NCBI GenBank assembly: GCA_011032825.1
Contig: JAADJZ010000034.1
Span: 328,919 to 392,918, forward strand
Origin: Massariosphaeria phaeospora
Taxonomy: Eukaryota > Ascomycota > Dothideomycetes > Pleosporales
Direction: 5' to 3'
DNA: 64,000 nt
The position numbers were made by a program, and so were the translations under genes. This document shows positions 32,237 through 43,700 of the stretch, piece by piece (within the stretch, counting starts at the first letter, position 1; each line of letters starts with the position of its first letter). The notes beneath the pieces are model-generated. The model did not search any database and was not told the DNA's origin. It worked only from the letters and a program-made list of their open reading frames with translations.

Positions 32237-32800
32237 TCAACACGCCAACCTCTGCTCCCTAGCCCTACTCTCCCCTCCCACACTTTCCTTCCCCCTCGCG
32301 CGCCCACCCGCCTTCTTCCCAGCCGCCTTCTTCCCGCTCGCCTTCTTCCCGCCTGTCTTCTTCCCGCCCGCCTTCTTCCCAAACGGCTTCTTCAACAACC
32401 GAACCACCCGCTTCGCAAACCCAGCCGTCTTCTTTTTCTTCTGGCGGTCTGCATCTTCGTCCTTCTCGACGCCCAGCCGCCCGGGTTCCACGAACGTGTC
32501 GAACGTCGCTGCGCGGTTGGCTACCCTTATGTCGGCGCCCATAGTCGGCGCGCCGGCACTGACGGTGTCTTCGTACCGCACGCTGGTGCGGTCGAGGCTC
32601 GGCGGGTCGAGCGGGTGCCGCGTGTCGGCGTAGGGCATGCTGGGGACGCGGCCCGGGGCGTCGGGCGTGGCGGGGACGCGGTTCGGGTTGTGGTTTTCTT
32701 CCGAGGAGGGGCCGGGGTGAGGGGAGGGCGACGAGGAGCGGAGAAACGAGGTGGTGGTGGTGTTGGTGCGGTCCTTTTTGAAGGGGTTGGAAGGGGCCAT
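32237..32800 (-). CDS. Small protein with Lys/Gly-rich repeat tail, unknown function
   Basis: A reverse-strand frame of 187 residues from the ATG at 32800 (MAPSNPFKKD). In-frame ATGs further upstream (32941, 32962) would add a Ser/Asp-rich leader. The first 110 residues are Ser/Pro/Thr-rich and disordered. A short amphipathic, basic helix (AGFAKRVVRLLKKPFGKK) leads into five consecutive GKK-x-G/A-G units resembling the tail of linker histones or a nucleolar protein. Composition argues for nucleic-acid or acidic-membrane binding. The repeat is encoded by a CTTCTTCCC-type nucleotide repeat on the + strand, so it may have grown by slippage. No family recognised, and it could be a lineage-specific gene. 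Confidence 0.55.
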   Translation of the reverse strand: MAPSNPFKKDRTNTTTTSFLRSSSPSPHPGPSSEENHNPNRVPATPDAPGRVPSMPYADTRHPLDPPSLDRTSVRYEDTVSAGAPTMGADIRVANRAATFDTFVEPGRLGVEKDEDADRQKKKKTAGFAKRVVRLLKKPFGKKAGGKKTGGKKASGKKAAGKKAGGRARGKESVGGESRAREQRLAC

Positions 32801-33409
32801 TGTGATGGTTGGTGGTGTGGGGGATTTTGGTGTGGTGGTATAGATGGCGGAGTCTGAGTCTGAGTTTGAGTCTGGGTGCGAGTGGAAGTGGGGGATGAAA
32901 GAGGTGTAGGGACGGCGTTTGTGTTTGTCGAGTTGTCGCATGGGGAATTGCCGGTCGGTCAAACAGTCAGTCGGTCAGTCGTTCAGTCAGTCACAAGGAA
33001 GGGATGTCTGGCTTGTGAAGGCGCGGAGGGCATGTCCGGGTGAGGCAGCCATGCCGTGCGTAAACAGCGGGTCGACTCGGTTTTCAGTTTGGTAAGAGCA
33101 TTCTTTGTACGATATTCCCAGCAACAACCAGGTCTTACAAAATGTATAGGAACCTATCATGATCATGCTAATAACATATGTTTTTGAGTTGTTTGGGAGA
33201 GGATCTGGACGACCCGTAATGGAACCATCATCGGAAAGAGACAATAGATAACCCGCAAAGAGAATTATGGGACATTCTAGTGTGTTCTGGACGGTTTGGG
33301 CGGAACGGAAGTGGAGAGAAAGAGTGATGAGTGCATTTGGTGTTATTGTCGTGGGTTGGGCGCTAGGCTGCGTCTGGTGTAGCCCGAGGCGGAACGTGCG
33401 GCTTGCTAT
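32801..33409. other. Intergenic between reverse-strand genes
   Basis: About 600 bp. It contains a CAGT/CGGT-type short repeat at about 32,960-32,992. No gene recognised. Confidence 0.45.
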
Positions 33410-35902
33410 CTATAAGCGACCTCGCTCGTACTTGGTACCGTAGGTCCTTCGCATGATCGCACATTTCCAACAAAGATCATCATCTTCGCTCGACTCTGTT
33501 GAAGAGGTCGAACCGCTAGATACGGGTGAACTGCATTCCTGCATTTCATCAGTCTGACCACAGTGACCTTCAGAGGTCTCCAACGCATCATACACAGGAG
33601 TGCCCTTTGCATTACCTTTCAGCTGGTCAAGAAGGGTTTCCCACCAGACCTCATCGTGGTCAAATGTATGATAGACAACTCTGCCACATTGTGTACACAA
33701 ATCCGGCGCCAACTCCAGAGGCTCGAAATCCAGTTCGAAGAGTTGCCTGAGACTGCTGACGGTCCAGGCACTGGTCACCAAAAGACACTCACTCAGCTCG
33801 TCAGCAACGAATTGGTCGATGTCGTACCCCGCTTCACGGACTATTTGACGCCATCTGAAGAACGACGACGATCTTCGCATGGCCAGCGAGGTAGGCGTAT
33901 CAAGCCGTTGTGCATCGTCACCTCCGTATGCCGATGAGGTCATGCCGACATGGTGGGGGTTAGCACCCTTTTGTAAAAGGATTTTTATGCCCGGGACAAC
34001 TGCGTCCGAGAAATTCTCGGCAATTTTCGAGTGCATAGGCGTGTAGCCGCCTGGTACAAAGCTAGCATCGACCAAATCCCCGCTGATATCAAGGACACGC
34101 CGTAACAGAGTAGGACTCTCAAGGCAAAACGTGAGTAGCCATGCAACAATCGGTGGAGAACAACTCTCCCGGAGATCACCCAGGAACGTATCGAGAATCC
34201 ACTCGGAGACTTCGGTAGTCGTACAAAGACCTGTTGATGCACGCTCGCGTTCCAGGACAACAAGGACCATCTTCCACGCTTGGCTCTCGTGATTTGAAAA
34301 CTCTAGATTATCCAAGAGCAGACGAAGCGCCTCGATCCTTTGTTGCGGAGGTATCTGTGTCGCTGTCGCGCTATTGATAGTAGCAGCAGTGACCAAAGGG
34401 GAACTGCGTTTGATATCAGCGTCCGGAGAAGAGTCCGTAAACGATGAAGATACCTTACCAGTGCTCATAGTTGCCGTTCGGAAAGTCGAAGGTGAGTGCT
34501 TCTCTGTTGGAACCCGCTCGCAGCAAAGTCTTCATTAAAGCCACATCACAGCGCCAGGAAGCAAGCTGCCTGCATTAAAACGAGTCTCAAGATTGTCACT
34601 GTAGAGAAGTTGCGAACTTACATGAAGCGGTGTCCACCCTTTCGAGTTTGTATCCCATGGAGATGCTCGGCCCCTGGTTAGCAAGGAGTTTACGGCCATT
34701 ATGTTGCCTTGCTCGCAAAACTCAAATATGAGCGAATCATCGGGCACGGCATGAAAAGTCTGCAGAGAATTCTTCCAGGATGCGCCTTCTCTGTAGAGAA
34801 CAACGTGGAAACCGTATCGCAGGCCCCACCACATGAGCCAGCTAGCTGGGTAAAACGTAAACTGTGTTTCTATCTCAGAGGCAGTCTCGGTGGAGTTGCG
34901 ATCGCCGTCCTCGGTGATGGTGGGATCGTGAACATAGAATCTGTTGGTGTTGAGGTAGATAGTCCCGAAGATGGAAGGGGTAATGGAAGCATACGACCCG
35001 TGGAAATGGTTCGGTCCTAGATATCTGGCCCGCCGATGTCGCGAGTCGCTTTCCGGACGTGTTGGATCTTTAGCGCTTTCGATGTCTGCTGCTGGGCTGC
35101 TATAGCCTTGAGCTATCCTGGTAGTTCTGCCTCGTTGCGTTTCCGGGCTGGTTTCTTTCTTCTTTGCATCCGCAAATTCGACGCTTAATTTGTCCGCTAG
35201 ACCCTGCACTGCCTTATCGATCGCTATCTGCATGCCAGACTGAATCCACGATTGAGGGACACCAGTAGTGACGAGTCGCATCTGGGACTTCAGACTTGCG
35301 AGATGGTTTTGTATGTCCAGGGGCTCATTCAGCTCGTTTGACACTGTTCCAGATACCTTCTGCACGTTGAGGTTCGTAAATCCTTCTGTTAAGGCGGTCA
35401 TGGCTTGCTCGTGAAGGCGGTACTGCACTTTCCTAGGACAGTCAGTTGGGTGCGCTCGATGTACCAATGTCCATGCATACTCGTGTAAATTGAATCGTGC
35501 CAGGACAAGTGTCGTCTTCGTCTCGCTCAGAGACAGCCTGAACTGCATCATTTGATTGCCCCTGAGAGAGAGCTTGAAACTGCTCCAGGTGCGCAGGACA
35601 CGGCCGTTCGACGAGGCTCCAGCCTGGTATTTGGCCATGGTTGCCAGCAGTGCTTCCACCTGGGTTGACACACTCTGTAGTACGGACGTGAGCGTCGGGT
35701 CCGGGCCATATTGTTTTTCTTTCTCATAGATCTCTCTAATAACAGCCTCGAGTAAGCGTAATTCTTGAACCAAGTCTGAAATGTCCTTTGGCGCGCCTTG
35801 CACTTTCTCCCAGAATTCGCAGAAGCTGTGTATTTTGTCGAGAAGCTGGAGGGAAAGGGAGACGACTGCAAAGGCACTAGCAACCCCAGCGATGACCTCC
35901 AT
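33410..35902 (-). CDS. Fungal STAND-type N-terminal domain with ankyrin repeats, no NTPase
   Basis: Proposed reverse-strand exons are 35902-35481, 35432-34622, 34565-34459 and 34403-33410, giving 777 residues. The first intron (48 nt) is a multiple of three without stops, so it may be retained; the others are forced because the frame stops inside them. The N-terminus (MEVIAGVASAFAVVSLSLQL) followed by helices with LVQELRLLEAVI is the fungal N-terminal domain found on STAND/NLR-like proteins. Ankyrin-like units follow, with GWTPLH|LASWRCDVALMKTLL spanning the second intron and YTPMHSKIAEN in exon 4. A C-terminal CTQCGR...CWKC cysteine pair arrangement may bind zinc. No NACHT or NB-ARC region lies between, so this is a sensor or scaffold lacking the usual ATPase. 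A role in heterokaryon or non-self recognition is only a family-based guess. Confidence 0.72.
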
Positions 35903-36005
35903 TGTTGAATAGGGCCCACTCTTATCGGCCCGACGAGGTTAGGTTGGGAGGCCCGCGACCTCGAAACCCGAAACCAATCTGCCCCGCAGAGACGCCCAGA
36001 GAACG

Positions 36006-37115
36006 TCAGCCCCCAACCTTAGATGAGTCGAGCGGCTCTTCAGTCCCATTCCCGGATGAGGCTTGGACGTCATTTTTCTTTGCATTATCAGCTCCCCGGA
36101 AAGCTTCGCCCTTCCCAGACGCATGTGGCGAGAGGAACGAGTCGAACGTAATGTCAGGTTGATAGTCGTATGTGCGAGCTTCCGTGGCCAAGGAGCTTGA
36201 GATATGAACAGAACTCCGAGAGCTGTGCGAAGAGGGTTGGGAAACATGCCGCCGCGAGAAATAGTCGCCAGTGCTGCGCTGTCGGATATGCATGCTCTGC
36301 CGAGTACTGGCCACCGAGCGAGCTGGAGCAGCCCGCGCAGTGATTGTTGACAAAGTCGGCGAGATGCGAGGGCTCGCTGGAACGTCGAGGGCGAGAAGAT
36401 CGGACATGGACTGCGAAGCCTGCGCATTGTAAGTATCAGTAGGTTTAGTGACCTCGAAGGTGGGCAGCCTAGTAAAGCGGTGACGAACCTTCTGCTGCTT
36501 CAAGAGATTCTGCTCGCTCGTCTCCTTCTCAGACTCGATCCGTTCCAGGACTTCATCTCGGTCCTCCATACCTCGAGGCACAAGTGCCGCTCGCGATTCG
36601 TGGAACATGACCAAATCTCTACCATCCCACTCCCTCAAGTTGTGGTTTATTTCTCCAACAGCGAGTGCATGCTTGTCTTCCTCGGTCAAGGCTTTGCTGT
36701 AGTAGCGAGCCCTCTTCGGATTCGGCTTCGGCTTCGCAACTGGCTGCTGTGTGGAGAGAGGCATGGCGATTTCCGGAGGCGTGGCGTATGCAGATTCTGG
36801 AATCGATACATCTGCAGAGGAGCGATTGCTGTAGGAGACCGACATGTTTGCTGTCGCTGCGCGGTTAGATGCCTCTACCAGGAATGGCTGGTCAAACGGC
36901 TCTCGCAATGTCGCCGCGGTTGCCCCCTCAGATAACGGCGGTTCACCATCCATGGCGAGTTCGCCCACCGCCTCGGCAACGGATTCGCTGTCGTCAAAGA
37001 ACGTCGATGCTGCAGCCTGCGAAGCCATAGGCGAGTGCTGCGGAGCGGCTGTGCCAGGCAGGGACGGTGACGGAGAGTGTGAGTCGTCAATCCGACGCGG
37101 TCGAGAGAAATTCAT
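36006..37115 (-). CDS. Hypothetical Ser-rich protein
   Basis: Reverse-strand frame of 369 residues from the ATG at 37115 (MNFSRPRRID). The only ordered-looking part is about 130-215, KRARYYSKALTEEDKHALAVGE and LREWDGRDLVMFHESRAALV, which reads like a conserved core; the flanks are Ser/Pro-rich. An intron is possible near 36,488-36,423: AAG|GTTCGT, a TACTGATAC branch-like site and a GCGCAG acceptor, about 66 nt and in frame, so it cannot be decided by eye. It ends 103 bp before the start of the STAND-like gene. No family recognised. Confidence 0.6.
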   Translation of the reverse strand: MNFSRPRRIDDSHSPSPSLPGTAAPQHSPMASQAAASTFFDDSESVAEAVGELAMDGEPPLSEGATAATLREPFDQPFLVEASNRAATANMSVSYSNRSSADVSIPESAYATPPEIAMPLSTQQPVAKPKPNPKRARYYSKALTEEDKHALAVGEINHNLREWDGRDLVMFHESRAALVPRGMEDRDEVLERIESEKETSEQNLLKQQKVRHRFTRLPTFEVTKPTDTYNAQASQSMSDLLALDVPASPRISPTLSTITARAAPARSVASTRQSMHIRQRSTGDYFSRRHVSQPSSHSSRSSVHISSSLATEARTYDYQPDITFDSFLSPHASGKGEAFRGADNAKKNDVQASSGNGTEEPLDSSKVGG

Positions 37116-37637
37116 ATTCACTAGCTTCGTTGCCTGCAACGAGTGAAAGGAGAAGAGAGTCCTTGAAGTGAAAGTGAAAGTGAATATTCTCGCGACCTTG
37201 CGCCGCGAAACAGAAACAAGGCTGGAGCACAAGAATACTTTGTAAGTAGGAATATGGCGGTTATATATGATGTTTACTTACATTGTTAGGGGCGTTGCTA
37301 TACAAAGGCTTTGTTGGACTGTGCAGCTTGACCGCAATAACTTCGCGTAGATCGCAGACGACCACTGCTCGCCGAAAGAGTTTTCTTTACGTGAGTGAAC
37401 TGCACATGGGACTATGAGGTTGAAATTACGTTGACTGGGGATTACGTGTAGGTGTTTGCGTGGCGTTTGCACTGACGTACTTTCACTGCACAGAAGTAGT
37501 TTCCTAGGCGACACCACACCGTCGAATCTAGCGTTGCCATGCGTTGGCAGTACAGATAAAAGGAACGATTGCATAATCTCAGATAATCAGCACTAGGGAA
37601 TACTCAAGTACGTGTTGGAAATATTACAACTTTACAT
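37116..37637. other. Intergenic between reverse-strand unknown genes
   Basis: About 520 bp. A 98-codon open frame at 37,278-37,574 on the reverse strand has no protein character. No other feature recognised. Confidence 0.45.
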
Positions 37638-38660
37638 TCAAGATTTTAGCAACAACCTCTTCCGATGGGACTGAGCAATGGACTTCACCCGGTCAGGTAT
37701 CACACCATCATACTTATCGTCAGTAGCTTTCTGTAACTGCCTAAACTTGGAGGTATGTTTATCGGCCTTACTATCAGGTTTCGCGGTCTTCCCCTCGGGC
37801 TTCTTGGCATGTGCCCTACCCATGTTCCCGAATGAGAACTTCATGGACTTCCTTCTCGCGAACGTATCCTTATCCACGACTTCGCTATCCCAGCTAAACC
37901 TGCTCTTCAAATCGCCAACAAAATCATCCAGCAGCGGCGCGTGCGGAAGAGCGTCACTTTCACTCTCACCAAACGCCGGATGTCGAGGTGCGGGCGCTGG
38001 GTCAAAGCGCTTGGGATATTCGTTGACATAGTGCAGCATGCCGTTCACATGAGAAGAGTCAGTCTGATGTGCACCAGAAGAAGTGAAGGTAGGTTGATGC
38101 TTACGCCAGGGCGCATTGCGAACATGGTCGGCCATGTACTGGTCCGCATCAGCGTCCTCGTCGTCTTCGTGCCAGCGCTGGTTAAACTCGTCGAGATACT
38201 TTTTCGGAATCGGGACTCCGTCGTCGAAATCAAAAGCGGAAGAATCCCAGCCGAACAGCTGGCCTCTACCGGTATGGGTATGGGTATGGGTATTGCTACG
38301 CTCACCACGATTATAATTCGCATCGTCGAAGTTGAAGTTCGGGCCTAAAGCTTTGCGAGTCGCGTACCGTACCTGCGAAGTATGTAGGCGTTGCTCTCGC
38401 GTTCGATCCGAGCTCGACCATGAGCCAGATGAAGAAGTCGAATGGAAGGGCCTGGGCTTGGAAGATTCTGGTCCCGTTTTCCGCGGCTTCGTTTCGTACA
38501 GCTTCTCGAGCTTGTGCCGTCTGCTGAGTATTGCATACTCGTCAGAAGGAAGCCCGGGGGTCTTAGGGGTTCTAGGGGTCGGTGGACTATTGCCATCTAC
38601 TTCTAAATGTGACCTACCAGAGATCTGGTGAGTATAAGGCATCAAGCTAGGGCGTCCCAT
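37638..38660 (-). CDS. Hypothetical charged protein
   Basis: Reverse-strand frame of 340 residues starting MGRPSLMPYTHQ. The middle part (GWDSSAFDFDDGVPIPKKYL and FNQRWHEDDEDADADQYM) is acidic, and the last 90 residues are basic (RRKSMKFSFGNMGRAHAKKP). A ThrHis repeat of eight residues (about 123-130) comes from a TACCCA-type microsatellite. Possible introns exist at GTACGG (about 38,373) and GTAAGC (about 38,106), but neither is required. No domain recognised. Confidence 0.55.
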   Translation of the reverse strand: MGRPSLMPYTHQISGRSHLEVDGNSPPTPRTPKTPGLPSDEYAILSRRHKLEKLYETKPRKTGPESSKPRPFHSTSSSGSWSSSDRTREQRLHTSQVRYATRKALGPNFNFDDANYNRGERSNTHTHTHTGRGQLFGWDSSAFDFDDGVPIPKKYLDEFNQRWHEDDEDADADQYMADHVRNAPWRKHQPTFTSSGAHQTDSSHVNGMLHYVNEYPKRFDPAPAPRHPAFGESESDALPHAPLLDDFVGDLKSRFSWDSEVVDKDTFARRKSMKFSFGNMGRAHAKKPEGKTAKPDSKADKHTSKFRQLQKATDDKYDGVIPDRVKSIAQSHRKRLLLKS

Positions 38661-39072
38661 ATTTACTGCTGATATGCAGGTACACTGACAATAGTGGCTA
38701 TTGGCAGTTGACTGGGAAAGAGAACACTTATCTAAGTATATGAGTGCTATAGAGAAGTTTAGTCAGTGACGCAAACAACGAGATGGTTGGTATATTTAAG
38801 GGGGTAGTTCGCAGATAGTATTGTTAAGGGCATTGTATATGCATGATGTTTGAGCTAAACACAATCCAGCCAATGTTCGGATACGAAATGCTGAATGAGA
38901 CAAAGAAAGTAAAAAATCCTCAAATCTCAACATACAATACCGCAGCTCCATTCTCACACGCTCTATCATTGAGATGCCAAACAAATGATGCAAAGCCGGG
39001 GCTAAAGTCAAAGCCAAATGGAAAGAAGAACGCTGACTACACACCAACAGTATGCAAACTCCAAACACTCGC
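38661..39072. other. Intergenic
   Basis: About 410 bp, AT-richer than its surroundings. No feature recognised. Confidence 0.45.
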
Positions 39073-39696
39073 CTAGGCCTTCCTGTTCCCTATCTTCAAT
39101 TTCCTCAACACCCCCACCACTCTCTTCTCCAACCAATATTCCTCCCCACTCATCTTCATCACTAACTTCCCCCTTTTAAGCGTACACCCCGTCAAGCTCT
39201 TCTCCGTCACTCTATCGTCCGCCTCCCCATCTCTCTCAACCAGCCTAGGGTAATAAGGAAAGTCATCTTCGCGAATATACGGGAGTTCGAGATCGTCATC
39301 TTCTGAAACGGGCGAGTTCAAGAATGTAGCAGCAGTAGTGGGCACGTAAACCCGCGGCATCTTCGACGTGTACAAATCTTCCTGACTCGTACTCATTTGC
39401 GGGATGTAGTAGTGGAATTTCGGTGTGAGGACCACGCGGTCCGTAGTATCCGGCCGCCGAGGCGAACTCGGCGCGAATTTATCGTTCAGCGGCGATTCAA
39501 CGATAGTGTCGAGTTTCGGAACGAGCATGTGGGGGCGCGAGCATCCGCACGGAAGCGGTTGAGTAGCTGGTTTAGGTTTCAAAAACGAGGCCATGGCGGA
39601 TGCCGTCGTTGGTGAAGCTGGCTTGAAGAATTGGTGGGGGGACCGAGCGTGCGATTTCGTGCGTGGTTTCAGTTTTGGGAGTATGTGGTATGCCAT
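39073..39696 (-). CDS. Hypothetical small basic protein
   Basis: Reverse-strand frame of 207 residues from the ATG at 39696 (MAYHILPKLKPRTKSH). An upstream in-frame ATG at 39855 would add 53 residues that look like leader. The best ordered part is the C-terminus, TLKRGKLVMKMSGEEYWLEKRVVGVLRKLK, preceded by an acidic SEDDDLELPYIREDD. It is adjacent to two other lineage-specific unknowns on the same strand. No family recognised. Confidence 0.5.
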   Translation of the reverse strand: MAYHILPKLKPRTKSHARSPHQFFKPASPTTASAMASFLKPKPATQPLPCGCSRPHMLVPKLDTIVESPLNDKFAPSSPRRPDTTDRVVLTPKFHYYIPQMSTSQEDLYTSKMPRVYVPTTAATFLNSPVSEDDDLELPYIREDDFPYYPRLVERDGEADDRVTEKSLTGCTLKRGKLVMKMSGEEYWLEKRVVGVLRKLKIGNRKA

Positions 39697-40719
39697 GGTA
39701 GGATGCAGTAACGCTGGATAGGATATGCGGACTGAGGAAGAGCGTGTGGGTGGGATTAAAGCGACTTCGGAGAGGTCATGCGATGGGTTGAGTGGGTATC
39801 TTGATGACAGCAGATAGACAAAGGCGGTTTGAGAGATGGAACGCCTAGTGAGCATGGCACAAAGAAAGCTGACAATAGGACAATGGGGTGGTGATGGAGC
39901 GTGCTATATATGTGAGCACATAACAAAGAAGCTAATTTTAGAATTGGAGCCTGCCTTGTTACGGGACTCTTGGTAACAGTGTACTTCTTTCATTACCTCA
40001 CGATGTATGTGGGATACATGAGGTTTTCATCGATGCTGCAAGAACTAACTTACATGGCGCTGGATTCTCTTGTATCAGCTAGAGCTTCGAAAATATGGTC
40101 CGTTGCGACTACAACACACATACACCAAGTGCCATCTCACATACTCTGACCTCGACTGCCTCTGCTAACACATTACCCCTTATGCTAGATACAGCAGGTC
40201 TTTGTAAAGCTACCAGTGGTATTCAGAGACCAAGCCAAAATATCATGTGTTTGCTGGAGCATCGGGAAAGTACCCCTAAAACGGTTGATCGGCAACACAC
40301 TATTCGTAAGAAGGCACGATGCTGCGATATGCGGCTATCTCGAATCACTGCCTCTCGCTTCGAAGGTATCTGATCTAACCGCTTCGTAGACACATTCCCC
40401 TAATATGAGTGAAGCTCCAGCCAGTGTACGGAGTTCTAGTACACGAGACATATCTTGTACGGAGTCTGCAAAAGGCTCGCAGGCAGTAGCCGGGGTGTTT
40501 TGGAGGGATAGCCGAATAATTGGAAGGAGTGACTGATCACTCCGGTGTTGGTGTTCTCGTGAGTCTGAGCGGCTTTGCTGGTGGGGAAGTTGGTCGATCT
40601 TAATCAGCGATTTTGCCCGGGTGTGGGGCTGATAAGATAAGCGCTGACCGCCCGGCAGAATTCAGACACCTCAATTTTCGTGCGCGAACTTTTTGCTCGT
40701 CAACACAAGATAGCCCGCC
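39697..40719. other. Intergenic, divergent region upstream of RRP12
   Basis: About 1 kb with short open frames only. No TATA box is obvious before the RRP12 ATG, as usual for ribosome-biogenesis genes. Confidence 0.45.
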
Positions 40720-43700
40720 ATGTCACTTGAGGACAGGCTAGCTAAGATTCGGGACTCCCCAAAGCTGCAGAGTCAGCAGCAGGTGAGCTGGAACATGCTG
40801 CAGAACCGCGATGATGCTGACATTAGTAGACCGCTGTGGTGCTTTCCGCCGTGGAAGACACGCTCCGCCAACAGCGCTCCGAGTCCACGCCGACTGCGTA
40901 TTTTGCTGCTCTCTTGTCACTGTTGGGAAGACAAATAACCTCCCAGGGCATAACGCACAAGGATACCGCCGGCGCCGTCATATACCTCCTCGATCTCGTC
41001 ACACCGCACGTCCCTGCGCCGCTTTTGCGATCAAAGTTCTCTGAGATTCTTTCCGGTCTTGCGCCAGCGCTCACACACCCCGATGCCGAAGCTCCGCTCC
41101 TGAGGTCCTCTATAGGCTGTTTAGAGTCGCTTCTCATCGTCCAAGATGCGCGCGCTTGGGAGCTCCCGCAGACGCAAATCAGCCCGCGACGAGCGGTTGC
41201 GGGTCTATTGCAAATTGCGATAGATCAGCGGCCAAAGGTCAGGAAAAGGGCGCAGGAAGGCCTGGCGAAGGTGCTTGCCCATGCACCACCGAGCCCATCG
41301 CTGGACCACCCGGCTGCGGATATGTGCGCTGAGACGGCGCTGAAGATGCTAAGGGATACAGCGGAGGCTACGGTCAAGACGAAGAAGCATAAGGGTGGCA
41401 AAGACGGGCCAGGCAATGAGCCGAGTCTTATCCATGCTCTGCATTTGATCAAGACCGTGGCGACGGCATCTGGGGGCTGGCCCAGCAGGAAGATCGACGT
41501 GCTTTGCGAACTACTGCTGAATATCTCGAGATCCAGCAACGAATACTTGACCATGGCTGCGTTTGAGATATTCGAGGTCATATTCACCGGAATGGCGGAC
41601 GAGATCTCGTCGGCGAAACTCCCGCGGCTCCTGGAGGTGATATCTGAGCTCCAGCCTTCGAAGAATGACTCACAGCTTCTTCCGCCATGGATAGCCGTGA
41701 TATCACGAGGATACGAGGTCTCCGCCCAGATCGAGCCCGATGATACTTTTGCAAAGCTTCCCGACGTCTTCAAGATGGTTTCTACTTTCCTCACCTCACC
41801 GTCGCATAACATCCGCGTGTCTGCCTCCGAGTGCTTGATATCCTTCGTGGTCAATCTCATTCCCGACAGTATAATACTGGAGCCGTCGGTGTATGACGAG
41901 AAGATCCTGGAGAAGGTGGGCAAGATCTCGACGGAGCTTCTCAGCGTCAAATACCAAGTGGCCTGGATGGAGGTGTTCAGCATGTTAAGCGCCATGTTTG
42001 AGGCTTTGCGATGGCGCTCAGATCCCATCTTAAGACCGGTGGTGAGGGCTATAGGGGAATTGAGGAGTAACGAGTCGTTCGCTGGGAAGAAAGAAGCGGA
42101 CGTTGTGATTGCGAGAGCCATCTCAGCTATGGGACCGGATGCCGTACTGGAGATCCTGCCACTCAATCTACCGAGGCCACCGCCAGGCCAGACTGGTCGG
42201 GTTTGGATGTTACCACTTCTTCGCGACTCTGTTCACAACACCAAGCTTGCTCATTTTAGGTCGGAGATGGTACCTCTCAGCGAGGTTCTGTACCAAAGAG
42301 TAGTGAATCACGGAACCAAGGAGAAGACTATGGAGATCAAAGTCTTTGAGACAGTCGTCCAGCAAATATGGTCGACTCTACCGGGTTACTGCGACCTCCC
42401 ACTGGATCTCACCGAAGCGTTCGATCAGAGTTTCGCAGAGATGTTAGCGAATTTGCTCTATGGCCAGGCAGATCTGCGGACAGACCTTTGCAGGGGTTTA
42501 CAGAACCTTGTTGATAGTAACAAGGCCATTGTGGAGTTGGAAGGCGAAGAGGATTTAGTTGCGCAGGCTAGGGTGTCAAAAGCGGATGCTAAGAAGAATC
42601 TGGACCATCTGGCCAGTTTTGCGGGAAACATGCTTGCGGTGCTGTTCAACGTCTACAGTCAGACTTTGCCGCAGTATCGGGGTACGATTTTGAGGACCAT
42701 CAATGCTTATTTGAGCATAGTTCCTGAGAAGGTGAGTAAATCATTTCCATGTGGTATCAATCGTGTCTAACATGTATTCTAGGAACTAATGGAGACTTTT
42801 GAACGAGTGGCAACCAATCTCGAGGCTTCAATCCCCGAGGCCGGCCCACAGACGCAGGCCGACAAGCAGAAACAGAAGCAAGACAAGAGCCAGAGCAAGA
42901 TGCCTCCTATGAGCCACACCCTGATGGATCTCGTCATCACAATTTCGCTGTACCTTCCCCGGGAAAGCTTCCCTGGGTTGTTTCGCATGGCTTCTACTAT
43001 GATTAATAAGGAAGACGACCCACAACTGCAGAAGAAGGCCTACAAGCTCATCCCGCGGCTCGCGGAATCTGAGATTGGCAGGGCGGCTTTACTGGAACGC
43101 AATGGGGATCTCCAACAGCTGCTCCTCGGCAGTGCTGACAAGGCGTCCGCTCCAGCACGAAGAGACCGGCTAGCAGCTATGTCTCAGATTCTGGAATACC
43201 TTCCTCCTAGCGACCTACACTTCATTCCTGCTATCCTTTCAGAAGTGGTGATCTCAGCTAAAGAGGTAAATGAGAAGGCGCGGGAAGCAGCATACGGGCT
43301 TCTCGTGGCTATGGGCGAAAAGATGGCTGAAGGTGGTACTGTCGTGCAAACGAAAGTCCCCGGTATGCCTGCAGATGCGCCGTCCGTGGAAGCGTCGCTG
43401 GAGGAGTACTTCACTATGGTATCAGCAGGTCTGGCTGCTACAACTCCGCACATGATCTCTGCTTCCATAACCGCTGTCACTCGGATCATGTACGAATTCC
43501 ACGCGAGGATATCGAAAGAGACGATACAAAACCTACTTGAGCTCATGGACATGTTCCTCCAGAATCCGAATCGGGAGATTGTGCGAAGTGTGCTTGGCTT
43601 CGTCAAGGTCGAGGTAGTTTCCTTGCCAGAAAGCCTGATAACACCACGCCTCAACACACTGCTGTCGAACCTAATGGTCTGGAGCCACGAACACAAAGCC

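Noticed and set aside
37278..37574. 98-codon reverse-strand ORF
   Set aside because: It lies in a promoter region, has no conserved features and starts from a weak context.
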